NCBI GenBank assembly: GCA_965658375.1
Contig: CBFHSD010000006.1
Coordinates: forward strand, 11,507 to 75,506
Length of the DNA: 64,000 bases
DNA from: CBFHSD01 sp965658375
Lineage (GTDB): Bacteria; Bacteroidota; Bacteroidia; Flavobacteriales_G; Salibacteraceae
Direction: 5' to 3'
The position numbers and the translations under genes are program-made. Positions 27,960-35,735 of the stretch are shown here, piece after piece (the first letter of the stretch is position 1; the number at the start of each line of letters is the position of its first letter). A model generated the notes under the pieces. That model saw only the letters and a program-made list of their open reading frames with translations. It made no database searches and had not been told where the DNA came from.

Positions 27960-29234
27960 CTATTTTCCATAAACGGTTATGGTTCCATTGTAGATTTCAA
28001 TCTCCCCTTCCTCATCTTTTACCAAGGCTTTCCATTGGAAAATATCTCTTGGCTTTGCCATACCAGTACCAGGCACTTGCCCATCCCAATGAAGGTCTCC
28101 TCTATTGCTTCTAAAAACAAGGTTCCCTTTAATATCCACTACCTCTAAGGTAAATTGTTTGGCATTATGCTCAAGCGCCTTCGGGAACCAAGTATCATTG
28201 ATTCCGTCATTGTTTGGACTAAAAGAATTAGGAGCCAATAAATTGTAATCATGCTCAACGTATACGAGCTCTTTGTGAGTTGATGAGCATCCATCAGGAG
28301 AAACAACCATCAAAGCCACTTCATAACTTCCTTTTCGTTTAAAAAGATGCTCTGGCTCTTGATCAAAAGAATAATTGCCATCACCAAAATTCCAGCGGTA
28401 ATCTGCGCCCTCTGTCAATTCATCTAATACAAATTCTGTCTTTGGCTCTAACCGATCTAAAGATGCGTTTGTGTTGAACACCGCATTTGGTTGCTTACCA
28501 AAAGTAACTTTGACTTCGTCTAAAACATTTCCATTTTCATCAGATGCTATCAGCGTATGAACGCCTTGCTTTGGTTGCATTTGATAAGACGTACTAGAGC
28601 GTTTTTCTAACTGCAAGCCATTCGCTTCAATGTTTACATTTTCTGGAACACCAAACAGCTCAACAGACTCGCAAAATAGGCTTTGATTCAAATTGAAAGT
28701 GAAACTTTGTGTTGGCTTTGCCCCTTCTACTTTGGTAGTTTGCTCCTGTTCAAGCTTCACCTTAGTATCATGAATAGCTGAAGAGTTCATGTCTGGTTTC
28801 CCTTCTGCTTCTTTAACTAGAGTGCCTTCCTTTGCATGAATCGTTTCTTCATTTGCCTCTTCTTCCGCCTCATCTTTTTGAGCACCTTCCAAAAGCTCTT
28901 GAGTTTCTGTGAGATCCGAAATAAATGGTTTTTGTTCTTTCACCACCGGAGCTTCTTCAGTCAATTGCTGCTTGGGCTTTTGCACCTCTTCAGAAATTTG
29001 CGATTCAGGTTGAATCTCTGCTTTTTCTTGTGATGGCCATAGTGCAATAGCCAAAATGGCAACTGCAGCGGCTATGCCCATGGCATACCATCTCCCAGAT
29101 GATGAAGTACCGTTTGGCTGAACTTCATCCAATCTTTTCTCAAGCCTATTCCAAGAATCAGCTTCATACGGAAAGCTCACGCCTTCTGCTGCTGCTTTAA
29201 GCGCTTGTTCAAATTTATTTAAGTCGTTTCCCAT
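27960..29234 (-). CDS. bitopic anti-sigma-like protein with PKD and type B T9SS C-terminal domains
   Basis: Protein of 424 residues. The cytosolic N-terminus (1-48) carries FEQALKAAAEGVSFPYEADSWNRLEKRLDE, a pattern seen at the N-terminus of Bacteroidota anti-sigma-like proteins. One TM helix follows (about 49-67), then a long charged, Glu/Lys/Gln-rich stretch (68-165) and a beta domain (about 170-260). A PKD domain lies at about 275-330 (YRWNFGDGNYSFDQEPEHLF), and a gliding-motility-associated C-terminal domain at about 333-424 (NSFSPNNDGINDTWFP ... LHWDG). It lies seven bases after an ECF sigma factor gene, so it is probably its regulator. An inner-membrane anchor combined with a T9SS sorting domain is odd. 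The anti-sigma role is inference. Confidence 0.82.
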   Translation of the reverse strand: MGNDLNKFEQALKAAAEGVSFPYEADSWNRLEKRLDEVQPNGTSSSGRWYAMGIAAAVAILAIALWPSQEKAEIQPESQISEEVQKPKQQLTEEAPVVKEQKPFISDLTETQELLEGAQKDEAEEEANEETIHAKEGTLVKEAEGKPDMNSSAIHDTKVKLEQEQTTKVEGAKPTQSFTFNLNQSLFCESVELFGVPENVNIEANGLQLEKRSSTSYQMQPKQGVHTLIASDENGNVLDEVKVTFGKQPNAVFNTNASLDRLEPKTEFVLDELTEGADYRWNFGDGNYSFDQEPEHLFKRKGSYEVALMVVSPDGCSSTHKELVYVEHDYNLLAPNSFSPNNDGINDTWFPKALEHNAKQFTLEVVDIKGNLVFRSNRGDLHWDGQVPGTGMAKPRDIFQWKALVKDEEGEIEIYNGTITVYGK

Positions 29235-29240
29235 GTTTCT

Positions 29241-29807
29241 TTACACTTGTAACTGGCCTAATTTCTTTCTTAAGTTCATTTTCGCTTTCGCGAGGTTAGA
29301 TTTCGAGGTTCCCACAGAAACTCCTAGCATATCTGCAATCTCTTGGTGAGAGTATCCTTCAATCACATAGAGATTAAAAGTTGCCCTGTAGGCTGGTGTT
29401 AAATTTTGTACCGCCTCCAATACGCGCTTCCCCTCTTTCATCAAAGTATGGTTCCATTCAATCTCTTCATTGGAGTCTTCTTCTCCCAGCCATTCGTATG
29501 TTTGACTGTCTAAAGAAATGAACTTCTGCCTTTGCTTACGAAGTGTGTCAATCGCTAGATTAACTACTATGCGTCTTACCCAACCTTCAAAAGAACCTTC
29601 GCCATTGTAGCGTTTCATGTTTAAAAAGACTTTTATAAAAGCTTCTTGCAATACATCTTTCGCCTCTTCAATATCCGAGAAATACCTAGCACAAACGTTC
29701 AACATGGTTGAGTACAAATACTCATACACCACCTGCTGACTCTTTCGACTGCCACGTTTGCACCCTTCTATTAACTCTTTAAAATCGCTTCGTTTTGAAA
29801 GACTCAT
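29241..29807 (-). CDS. ECF-type RNA polymerase sigma factor
   Basis: Sigma-70 family factor of 188 residues with only regions 2 and 4. Region 2 (about 24-95) contains DVLQEAFIKVFLNMKRYNGE and FEGWVRRIVVNLAIDTLRK. Region 4 (about 130-182) contains LTPAYRATFNLYVIEGYSHQEIADMLGVSVGTSKS, the -35-binding helix-turn-helix. The next gene, seven bases downstream, encodes a bitopic protein with an anti-sigma-like N-terminus, so the pair forms a probable sigma/anti-sigma unit. Target promoters are unknown. Confidence 0.94.
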   Translation of the reverse strand: MSLSKRSDFKELIEGCKRGSRKSQQVVYEYLYSTMLNVCARYFSDIEEAKDVLQEAFIKVFLNMKRYNGEGSFEGWVRRIVVNLAIDTLRKQRQKFISLDSQTYEWLGEEDSNEEIEWNHTLMKEGKRVLEAVQNLTPAYRATFNLYVIEGYSHQEIADMLGVSVGTSKSNLAKAKMNLRKKLGQLQV

Positions 29808-29911
29808 GAATTCTACTTTGTACTTAACGCAATTTATAATTTGAGTTGCCTCATTTTACAAAGGTGCTACACAAGCTTTTTAAACCATAGACCCTAATCT
29901 GTGGCTATGCT

Positions 29912-29919
29912 TATTTTTG
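29912..29919 (+). promoter_or_regulatory. -7 promoter box of purB
   Basis: TATTTTTG matches TAnnTTTG and lies 27 bases before the purB ATG. No TTTG at the expected -33 distance. Confidence 0.4.
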
Positions 29920-29946
29920 CAGCCTTAATTTAAGTAACTACTTAGC

Positions 29947-31305
29947 ATGAGCAATAAGGCATTAATGGCAATTTCACCAATTGACGGAAGATACAGTAAC
30001 AAGGTGACACGATTAGAAGACTTCTTTTCGGAGTATGCCCTATTCAAGTACAGAACTCGTGTTGAAGTGGAGTATTTTATCGCACTTTGCGAGTTGCCAG
30101 TGCCGCAATTGGCAGATTTTGATAAAAGCTTGTTCCCCAAGTTAAGAGACATTTATTCCTCTTTTAGCGCTGAAGATGCTCAAGAAATTAAAGACATCGA
30201 AAAAGTAACTAACCACGATGTGAAAGCGGTGGAGTACTTTTTAAAGAAACATTTTGATGCCTTGGGTATTGAAAAACACAAGGAGTTCATCCATTTCGGT
30301 TTGACATCTCAAGACATTAACAACACCTCGGTTCCGCTTTCTATCAAAGAAGCTTTAGACGAAGTATTGATTCCTGAACTGAACTCACTGATTGATGTAT
30401 TGAGAAATACAGCCGTAGAGTGGAAAAACATTCCTTTATTGGCACGCACCCATGGGCAACCGGCATCTCCTACCATGCTTGGAAAAGAAATGCATGTTTT
30501 TGTTGAGCGACTGGTAGAACAAATGAAACTGATGGTTCAAATTCCAATTTCTAGCAAGTTTGGTGGAGCCACAGGAAACTTTAATGCACATCATGTAGCT
30601 TATCCAGAAATTGACTGGGTTGAGTTCTCGAATAACTTTGTTAACAACAGCTTAGGCTTGAGTCGTGCGCAAACCACAACTCAAATTGAACATTATGATC
30701 ATTTGGCAGCACTATTTGACGCTTTCAAAAGAATCAATACCATTTTCATAGATTTCTCTAGAGATATTTGGACCTATGTATCCATGGATTACTTCAAGCA
30801 AAAAATCAAAAAAGGAGAGGTAGGCTCATCTGCAATGCCTCATAAAGTAAACCCTATTGATTTTGAAAATTCTGAAGGAAACTTAGGTATTGCAAATGCC
30901 TTATTAGAGCACTTGTCGGCTAAACTACCCATCTCTAGACTGCAAAGAGATTTAACAGATTCAACAGTATTGAGAAACGTAGGTGTTCCTTTTGCTCACA
31001 TAAGTATTGCATGGCAAAGCTTATTAAAAGGTATGGGCAAATTACTTCTCAATGAAGCAAAACTTCAGAAAGACCTAGAGCTTAATTGGGCTGTCGTAGC
31101 CGAAGCTATTCAAACTGTATTGAGAAGAGAACAATACCCTTCACCTTACGAAGCCCTGAAAGGCTTAACAAGAACCAATACGGTAATCAATGAAGAAAGC
31201 ATTCATGCTTTTATTGAAACGTTAGAGGTTTCTGACCGTATTAAACAAGAGTTAAAACAAATCACTCCACAGAATTATACAGGAATAGATTTGGTAAAAT
31301 CATAG
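29947..31305 (+). CDS. purB: adenylosuccinate lyase
   Basis: Splits SAICAR and adenylosuccinate in purine synthesis. At 452 residues it has the E. coli-like PurB layout. ISPIDGRYSNKV is at the N-terminus, FGLTSQDINNTS near 117, the catalytic-base histidine context ARTHGQPASPTMLGKEM near 160, and the fumarase-superfamily signature GEVGSSAMPHKVNPIDFENS near 295. Normal length. One base separates its stop from the start of the ABC exporter gene, so the two are cotranscribed although functionally unrelated. Confidence 0.97.
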   Translation: MSNKALMAISPIDGRYSNKVTRLEDFFSEYALFKYRTRVEVEYFIALCELPVPQLADFDKSLFPKLRDIYSSFSAEDAQEIKDIEKVTNHDVKAVEYFLKKHFDALGIEKHKEFIHFGLTSQDINNTSVPLSIKEALDEVLIPELNSLIDVLRNTAVEWKNIPLLARTHGQPASPTMLGKEMHVFVERLVEQMKLMVQIPISSKFGGATGNFNAHHVAYPEIDWVEFSNNFVNNSLGLSRAQTTTQIEHYDHLAALFDAFKRINTIFIDFSRDIWTYVSMDYFKQKIKKGEVGSSAMPHKVNPIDFENSEGNLGIANALLEHLSAKLPISRLQRDLTDSTVLRNVGVPFAHISIAWQSLLKGMGKLLLNEAKLQKDLELNWAVVAEAIQTVLRREQYPSPYEALKGLTRTNTVINEESIHAFIETLEVSDRIKQELKQITPQNYTGIDLVKS

Positions 31306-31306
31306 T

Positions 31307-33133
31307 ATGAGCAGCAAACCAACTGGTATTTTCAAACTCATTACCCGATATAAAACTAGCATTGGTTTTAATATCTTCTTCAATTTACTTGCAGCGCTTT
31401 TTTCGCTGTTCACCTTTGCCTCGATAGTACCTTTTCTTGAGATCCTTTTCAAAACGGAAAAGAAAGTACTTAAAGTACCAGGTCCTTTTGAATTCAACAG
31501 CGACTACATTATAAATGCCCTCAGTTACAAACTGGATGCCTTTATCAAATTCAATGGAGAATCTTATGCACTTGCTTTTTTCTGTGGTGTAATTGTAGTC
31601 ATGTCTCTTTTTAAAAACATCACCACTTATCTCTCAAATTTCTTTCTAGCCAATGTGCGTATGGGCGTGGTAAGAGACATTAGAGAGAATATGTATACCA
31701 AATTGATCTCTCTTCCTCTTTCTTATTTCAGTGAAGAGAAAAAAGGCGATGTCATCTCAAAAATGACCAATGATGTAGTTGAAGTCGAGTGGTCTATTAT
31801 AGGATCCCTTCAAATGCTTTTCAAGTCCCCAATTATGTTCATCATTTATTTGGGAAGCTTGTTTTTTATGAGTTGGGAACTCACACTTATATCACTATTG
31901 ATTCTTCCCTCTGCTGGTTTCTTGATTGCCCGACTTGCAAAGAGTCTTAAGCTATCTGCTAGCAAAGGTCAAGCGCAACTTGGGGGGATTTTGAGTTTGG
32001 TAGAAGAGTCACTTTCTGGGATACGCATTATCAAAGCATTTAATGCTCAAAACACGATGACCAACAGATTCAAAGCACAAAACAATAGTTTGTTTGAGCT
32101 TATGGTTGGAGTTTTCAGAAGGCATTACATGGCTTCTCCACTGAGTGAATTTTTTGGAACAGGAATTATGGTTATTCTCCTTTGGATTGGAGGAAACATG
32201 GTATTGGATGTTGAAACTGCTTTAGACGGAAAATTCTTTATTCTCTACCTCATTCTTTTTTCTCAAATCATTTCTCCCGTCAAAGCGTTTTCGGACGCAT
32301 GGTTCAAAATTTCGAAAGGTCAAGCTTCTCTTGATCGCATGGGAACCATTTTAAATGCCAAAAACAATTTGGTTGATTTACCTGGCTCAAAAGAAATTGA
32401 TGGCATTAAAGAAGAAGTAAAATTTGACAAAGTTTCTTTTGCTTACGGAAAAGAGAAAGTCTTAAATGAAGTTTCATTCACCATTAAAAAAGGAGAAACT
32501 GTTGCCCTTGTAGGACCTTCTGGTGGTGGTAAATCAACCATTGCTGATTTACTTTCTCGCTTTTACAATGCTTCGGGAGGACAAATTACAGTGGACAACA
32601 CTCCTCTGACAGACATCAAAATTAAATCTTGGAGAAGCATGCTCGGAATAGTTTCTCAGCATAGCATTCTTTTCAACGATACCATTACGAACAACATTGC
32701 ATTAGGTAGTGAGAATCCGAATCTTGAACGTGTGAAGCAAGCTGCTCATGTGGCCAATGCTGGAGATTTTATTGAAGATTCAAGCAACGGCTATGACACC
32801 AACATAGGTGATGGCGGAAACAAATTAAGTGGAGGTCAAAAACAAAGAGTGAGTATAGCAAGAGCTATTTACGCTAATCCAGACTTACTCATACTTGACG
32901 AAGCAACATCTGCGCTAGATACAGAATCTGAGCAATTGGTTCAAAAAGCAATTGAAAACCTCACTCAAGACAGAACAACTTTGGTTATTGCGCATCGTTT
33001 AAGCACAATTCAAAATGCAAATAGAATTATTGTAATTGACAAAGGTAGAATTCGAGAATCTGGAACACACGATGAGTTGATTTCACAAAATGGCTTGTAC
33101 GCCAAATTAGTTCAAATGCAACAGTTTGAATAG
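31307..33133 (+). CDS. ABC transporter, fused permease and ATPase (MsbA-like exporter)
   Basis: Half-transporter of 608 residues that works as a homodimer in the inner membrane. Six TM helices fill residues 1-325. The nucleotide-binding domain has Walker A GPSGGGKST near 403, the signature LSGGQKQRVSIARA near 506, Walker B LLILDEATSALD near 526 and the H-loop IAHRLST. Sequence style resembles lipid A/lipid flippases such as MsbA, but multidrug export cannot be excluded. It starts one base after purB. No terminator hairpin is evident after it. Confidence 0.93.
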   Translation: MSSKPTGIFKLITRYKTSIGFNIFFNLLAALFSLFTFASIVPFLEILFKTEKKVLKVPGPFEFNSDYIINALSYKLDAFIKFNGESYALAFFCGVIVVMSLFKNITTYLSNFFLANVRMGVVRDIRENMYTKLISLPLSYFSEEKKGDVISKMTNDVVEVEWSIIGSLQMLFKSPIMFIIYLGSLFFMSWELTLISLLILPSAGFLIARLAKSLKLSASKGQAQLGGILSLVEESLSGIRIIKAFNAQNTMTNRFKAQNNSLFELMVGVFRRHYMASPLSEFFGTGIMVILLWIGGNMVLDVETALDGKFFILYLILFSQIISPVKAFSDAWFKISKGQASLDRMGTILNAKNNLVDLPGSKEIDGIKEEVKFDKVSFAYGKEKVLNEVSFTIKKGETVALVGPSGGGKSTIADLLSRFYNASGGQITVDNTPLTDIKIKSWRSMLGIVSQHSILFNDTITNNIALGSENPNLERVKQAAHVANAGDFIEDSSNGYDTNIGDGGNKLSGGQKQRVSIARAIYANPDLLILDEATSALDTESEQLVQKAIENLTQDRTTLVIAHRLSTIQNANRIIVIDKGRIRESGTHDELISQNGLYAKLVQMQQFE

Positions 33134-33144
33134 ATTAGTTCACC

Positions 33145-33152
33145 TATTTTTG
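33145..33152 (+). promoter_or_regulatory. -7 promoter box ahead of the kinase relic
   Basis: TATTTTTG, a full TAnnTTTG match, 24 bases before the ATG at 33176. A TTTG lies 16 bases further upstream (33125-33128), shorter than the usual 19-21 spacing. It suggests the relic may still be transcribed. Confidence 0.35.
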
Positions 33153-33175
33153 ATGATTGGCTAGCAAAAAATTCA

Positions 33176-34457
33176 ATGACTAAATCGCTCGTTTCACTTC
33201 TTTCAGGAGTTCTACTTTTTTGTGCCGTTTTTGGACGAAAGTTTCATGGTGATGTCTTTACAGCCCAAAACTTTTCTATAAGACATTGGACCACCTCCAA
33301 TGGGCTGCCACAAAACACTATCAACGGCATTTTTCAAGACTCTTTGGGCTATATATGGATGGCTACCAATGAGGGCCTTGTGCGCTTTGACGGTAAACAA
33401 CTTCGACTACTTTCATTCTGGAAATACCGAAGAAGTCAAAGGCATGCGTTTTCAAAGTTTGACAAAAGCCACAGATGGCACGCTTTACACTACTAGTTTA
33501 GAAGGATACTTCATTTCTATCTCAGACAACGAATTCAAATTAGAAAAATGTATTCAAGAATCATTCTCATTGCTTTCTGCTTATGCTAGGGAAAAAGGCA
33601 TAGAATTGATTTATGAAATAGACAACAATCTCCCTAGCCTTCTAATTGGAGATGCAGATAGGTTGAGGCAAATATTAATCAACCTAGTGAATAATGGCCT
33701 TAAGTTTTCTGAAGAAGGTGCCGTAAAGGTTACAGTAATTAGCCTTGATAAAACTGACAAGAACATTAAGCTTCAATTTAGTGTTAAAGACAATGGGATT
33801 GGAATATGAGACAAGCTGAAAAAGAACCTCTTTAAACCGTACAATCAATTAAAAGAATCTACTGCCAAGTTGTATGGCGGTACGGGCTTAGGCCTTGCAA
33901 TTTGCAAATTGATTGTTGAATTGTTCAAAGGAGAAATCTGGGTAGACAGCGAAGAGAATATAGGCTCTACTTTTCATTTTACTGGGGAGTTTGAATACCC
34001 ACATATGAAACTTGGGACTAGAGAAGTTTCTTTTAAAGGCTAACAAAAAGAAACGAAGAAAATAAAAGCAATTAAAAAATCAGCAGCAACTTTGAAAATT
34101 CTTGTAGTAGAAGACAACCTTGTAAATCAAAAACTAGCGGGTTTAACGTTAGATAAATTGGGATTCATGTATCAAATAGTTTCTAACGGTGCTTTGGCCG
34201 TAAACTTACTTGAAAAAACAGATTTCGATTTAGTTTTGATGGATGTTCAAATGCCTGAAATGGATGGCATTGAAGCGACCAAAGCAATACGAAAAAGCTC
34301 TGGTATAAATAAAGACTTGGTTATCATCGCGATGACGGCCAATGCCTTATCTGACGATTTAGATGCTTGCATTTCGGTAGGAATGAATGACTACCTCGTA
34401 AAGCCAGTAGATTTTCAGAATTTTTCAGATAAATTAGCAAAATGGACACAACAATAA
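33176..34457 (+). pseudogene. decayed hybrid two-component histidine kinase
   Basis: Remnant of a propeller-type hybrid sensor kinase. The first part keeps a signal sequence and the opening of a Reg_prop propeller (NGLPQNTINGIFQDSLGYIW). Near 33400 the reading frame shifts (one extra base after GGTAAACAA) and the propeller continues as FDYFHSGNTEEVKGMRFQS. Around 33540 it jumps directly into the kinase HATPase domain (GDADRLRQILINLVNNGLKF), so most of the propeller, the membrane segment and the phosphoacceptor-His helix are gone. In the same frame, a TGA at 33807 interrupts the domain after NGIGI, and GGTGLGLAI follows. A TAA at 34041 precedes an intact receiver domain (phosphoacceptor in VLMDVQMPEMDG). 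Intact relatives would exceed 1000 residues. Confidence 0.88.
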
Positions 34458-34837
34458 AGCTGTTTCTAGCGCTAGTAGTTGTTCTTTTTAGCAATTGCAC
34501 AAGAGAGAAACCTGAATCTAAAGGCTGTGCATTCTTCAAAAATGGAGAATTCAGTTATACAGAATCTTCTACTGTTCGAATTATCAGAAAAGACTCTCTT
34601 CAAATAGAATATAGTATAGATCCACAAAATCCTTTTCAAGACACCTCTATTGTTACTTGGAAAAGTCCATGCGTTTATTACCTGTCATACAAAGGCTCTT
34701 CTAATAAAGAAAGCCTAGACTGGGACACATCAGAACCTATAAAGGTTGAGATTGTGAAAATTCAAAAAAATAGGTATTGGTTTACGGCTTCTACATCTAA
34801 ATTCACAAAAGAAAATCAGCTGATTAAGCTTCGATAG
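34442..34837 (+). CDS. small putative lipoprotein, unknown function
   Basis: Protein of 131 residues. The leader MDTTIKLFLALVVVLFSNC has a lipobox-like end with Cys19, followed by a charged mature part of about 110 residues with two further cysteines (KGCAFF, KSPCVYY) and a beta-rich pattern (FSYTESSTVRIIRKDSLQIEY). I do not recognise a family. The start overlaps the last 16 bases of the receiver-domain remnant, and the 3' end overlaps the convergent ppx gene by 14 bases. It is real as judged by its leader and the conserved-looking strand pattern, but its function is open. Confidence 0.65.
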   Translation: MDTTIKLFLALVVVLFSNCTREKPESKGCAFFKNGEFSYTESSTVRIIRKDSLQIEYSIDPQNPFQDTSIVTWKSPCVYYLSYKGSSNKESLDWDTSEPIKVEIVKIQKNRYWFTASTSKFTKENQLIKLR

Positions 34838-35732
34838 TCTTTTGATTTAAGAATTCGTTGTAGAGCTCTAAAATAATTCCATCACTCAAACCAATTCTTG
34901 GAACATGCATAATAGAGCTATCGCTCCATTTCATGGCATAGTAATAGATATCAGAAGCGTGGCCAATAACGTCTGCCCTATCAGGATTGAGGTTTAGAAT
35001 CTTTACACGATCCTCAAAGCTCATTCTCTTGACACTTTCGCGCATTATTTTGAGCTCATGGTACAACATAGGTTCTGGATACACCTTATGTGTAAGTTTA
35101 TATAATTTATTAATATTACCGCCAGAGCCAATAGTTTCTATATGATTTAAGTCTTGGGTATGTTCTCTTATCCAACTTTTCATATCATCCCAATGCTCTT
35201 GAGACACCATATCGTTTAACAAACGAACGGTTCCCATTTTGAATGATTTTGAATTACTTACTTCTCCAGCATTTATAATCGATATCTCTGTGGATCCTCC
35301 TCCAACATCAACATAAACATAGCTACCATCTTTATCTAGGTTGGTTTTGAAATGCGCATTATGAATGATGTTGGCCTCTTTATCTCCCGAAATAATGTCT
35401 ATTTTGATACCTGTTTCACTGAAAACCCTCTTCACCAGTTCTTGGCCATTACTAGCGTTTCTCATAGCCGATGTTGCCAGTGCTTTGAAAGCTACAACCT
35501 CATGTACATTTATGATGTGATTAAAGGCTTTCATGGCTTCTAAAAACCTATCCGCAGTTACTGCACTAATCGTTTTATCTACAAAGGCCTCTTGCCCAAG
35601 ACGAATGGGCAAGCGAGTAAGGCTCACCTTTTTTACTTTATACTCATTGTTCTTACCAGGACTTACCCGTGCAATAAGCAGACGAACTGCATTTGACCCG
35701 ATGTCAATTGCTCCAAACTTCAACAACTCCAA
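34824..35732 (-). CDS. ppx: exopolyphosphatase / Ppx-GppA family phosphatase
   Basis: Hydrolyses terminal phosphates of polyphosphate or pppGpp. The protein has 302 residues, equal to the two ASKHA domains only, lacking the C-terminal HD-like domain of E. coli Ppx. The N-terminal phosphate loop GAIDIGSNAVRLLIARV is at about 7-23, the catalytic glutamate region SGDKEANIIH near 115, and the second phosphate loop YVDVGGGSTEISI near 138. Three bases separate it from ppk1 upstream, so synthesis and degradation of polyphosphate are coupled in one operon. Whether polyP or pppGpp is preferred is not visible. Confidence 0.92.
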   Translation of the reverse strand: MELLKFGAIDIGSNAVRLLIARVSPGKNNEYKVKKVSLTRLPIRLGQEAFVDKTISAVTADRFLEAMKAFNHIINVHEVVAFKALATSAMRNASNGQELVKRVFSETGIKIDIISGDKEANIIHNAHFKTNLDKDGSYVYVDVGGGSTEISIINAGEVSNSKSFKMGTVRLLNDMVSQEHWDDMKSWIREHTQDLNHIETIGSGGNINKLYKLTHKVYPEPMLYHELKIMRESVKRMSFEDRVKILNLNPDRADVIGHASDIYYYAMKWSDSSIMHVPRIGLSDGIILELYNEFLNQKTIEA

Positions 35733-35735
35733 ATT

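Noticed and set aside
33176..34457. Three separate small genes: a propeller fragment, an ATPase fragment and a stand-alone response regulator.
   Set aside because: The ATPase and receiver parts share one frame across two stop codons, and the receiver has no ATG start, so a single decayed gene is the simpler reading.
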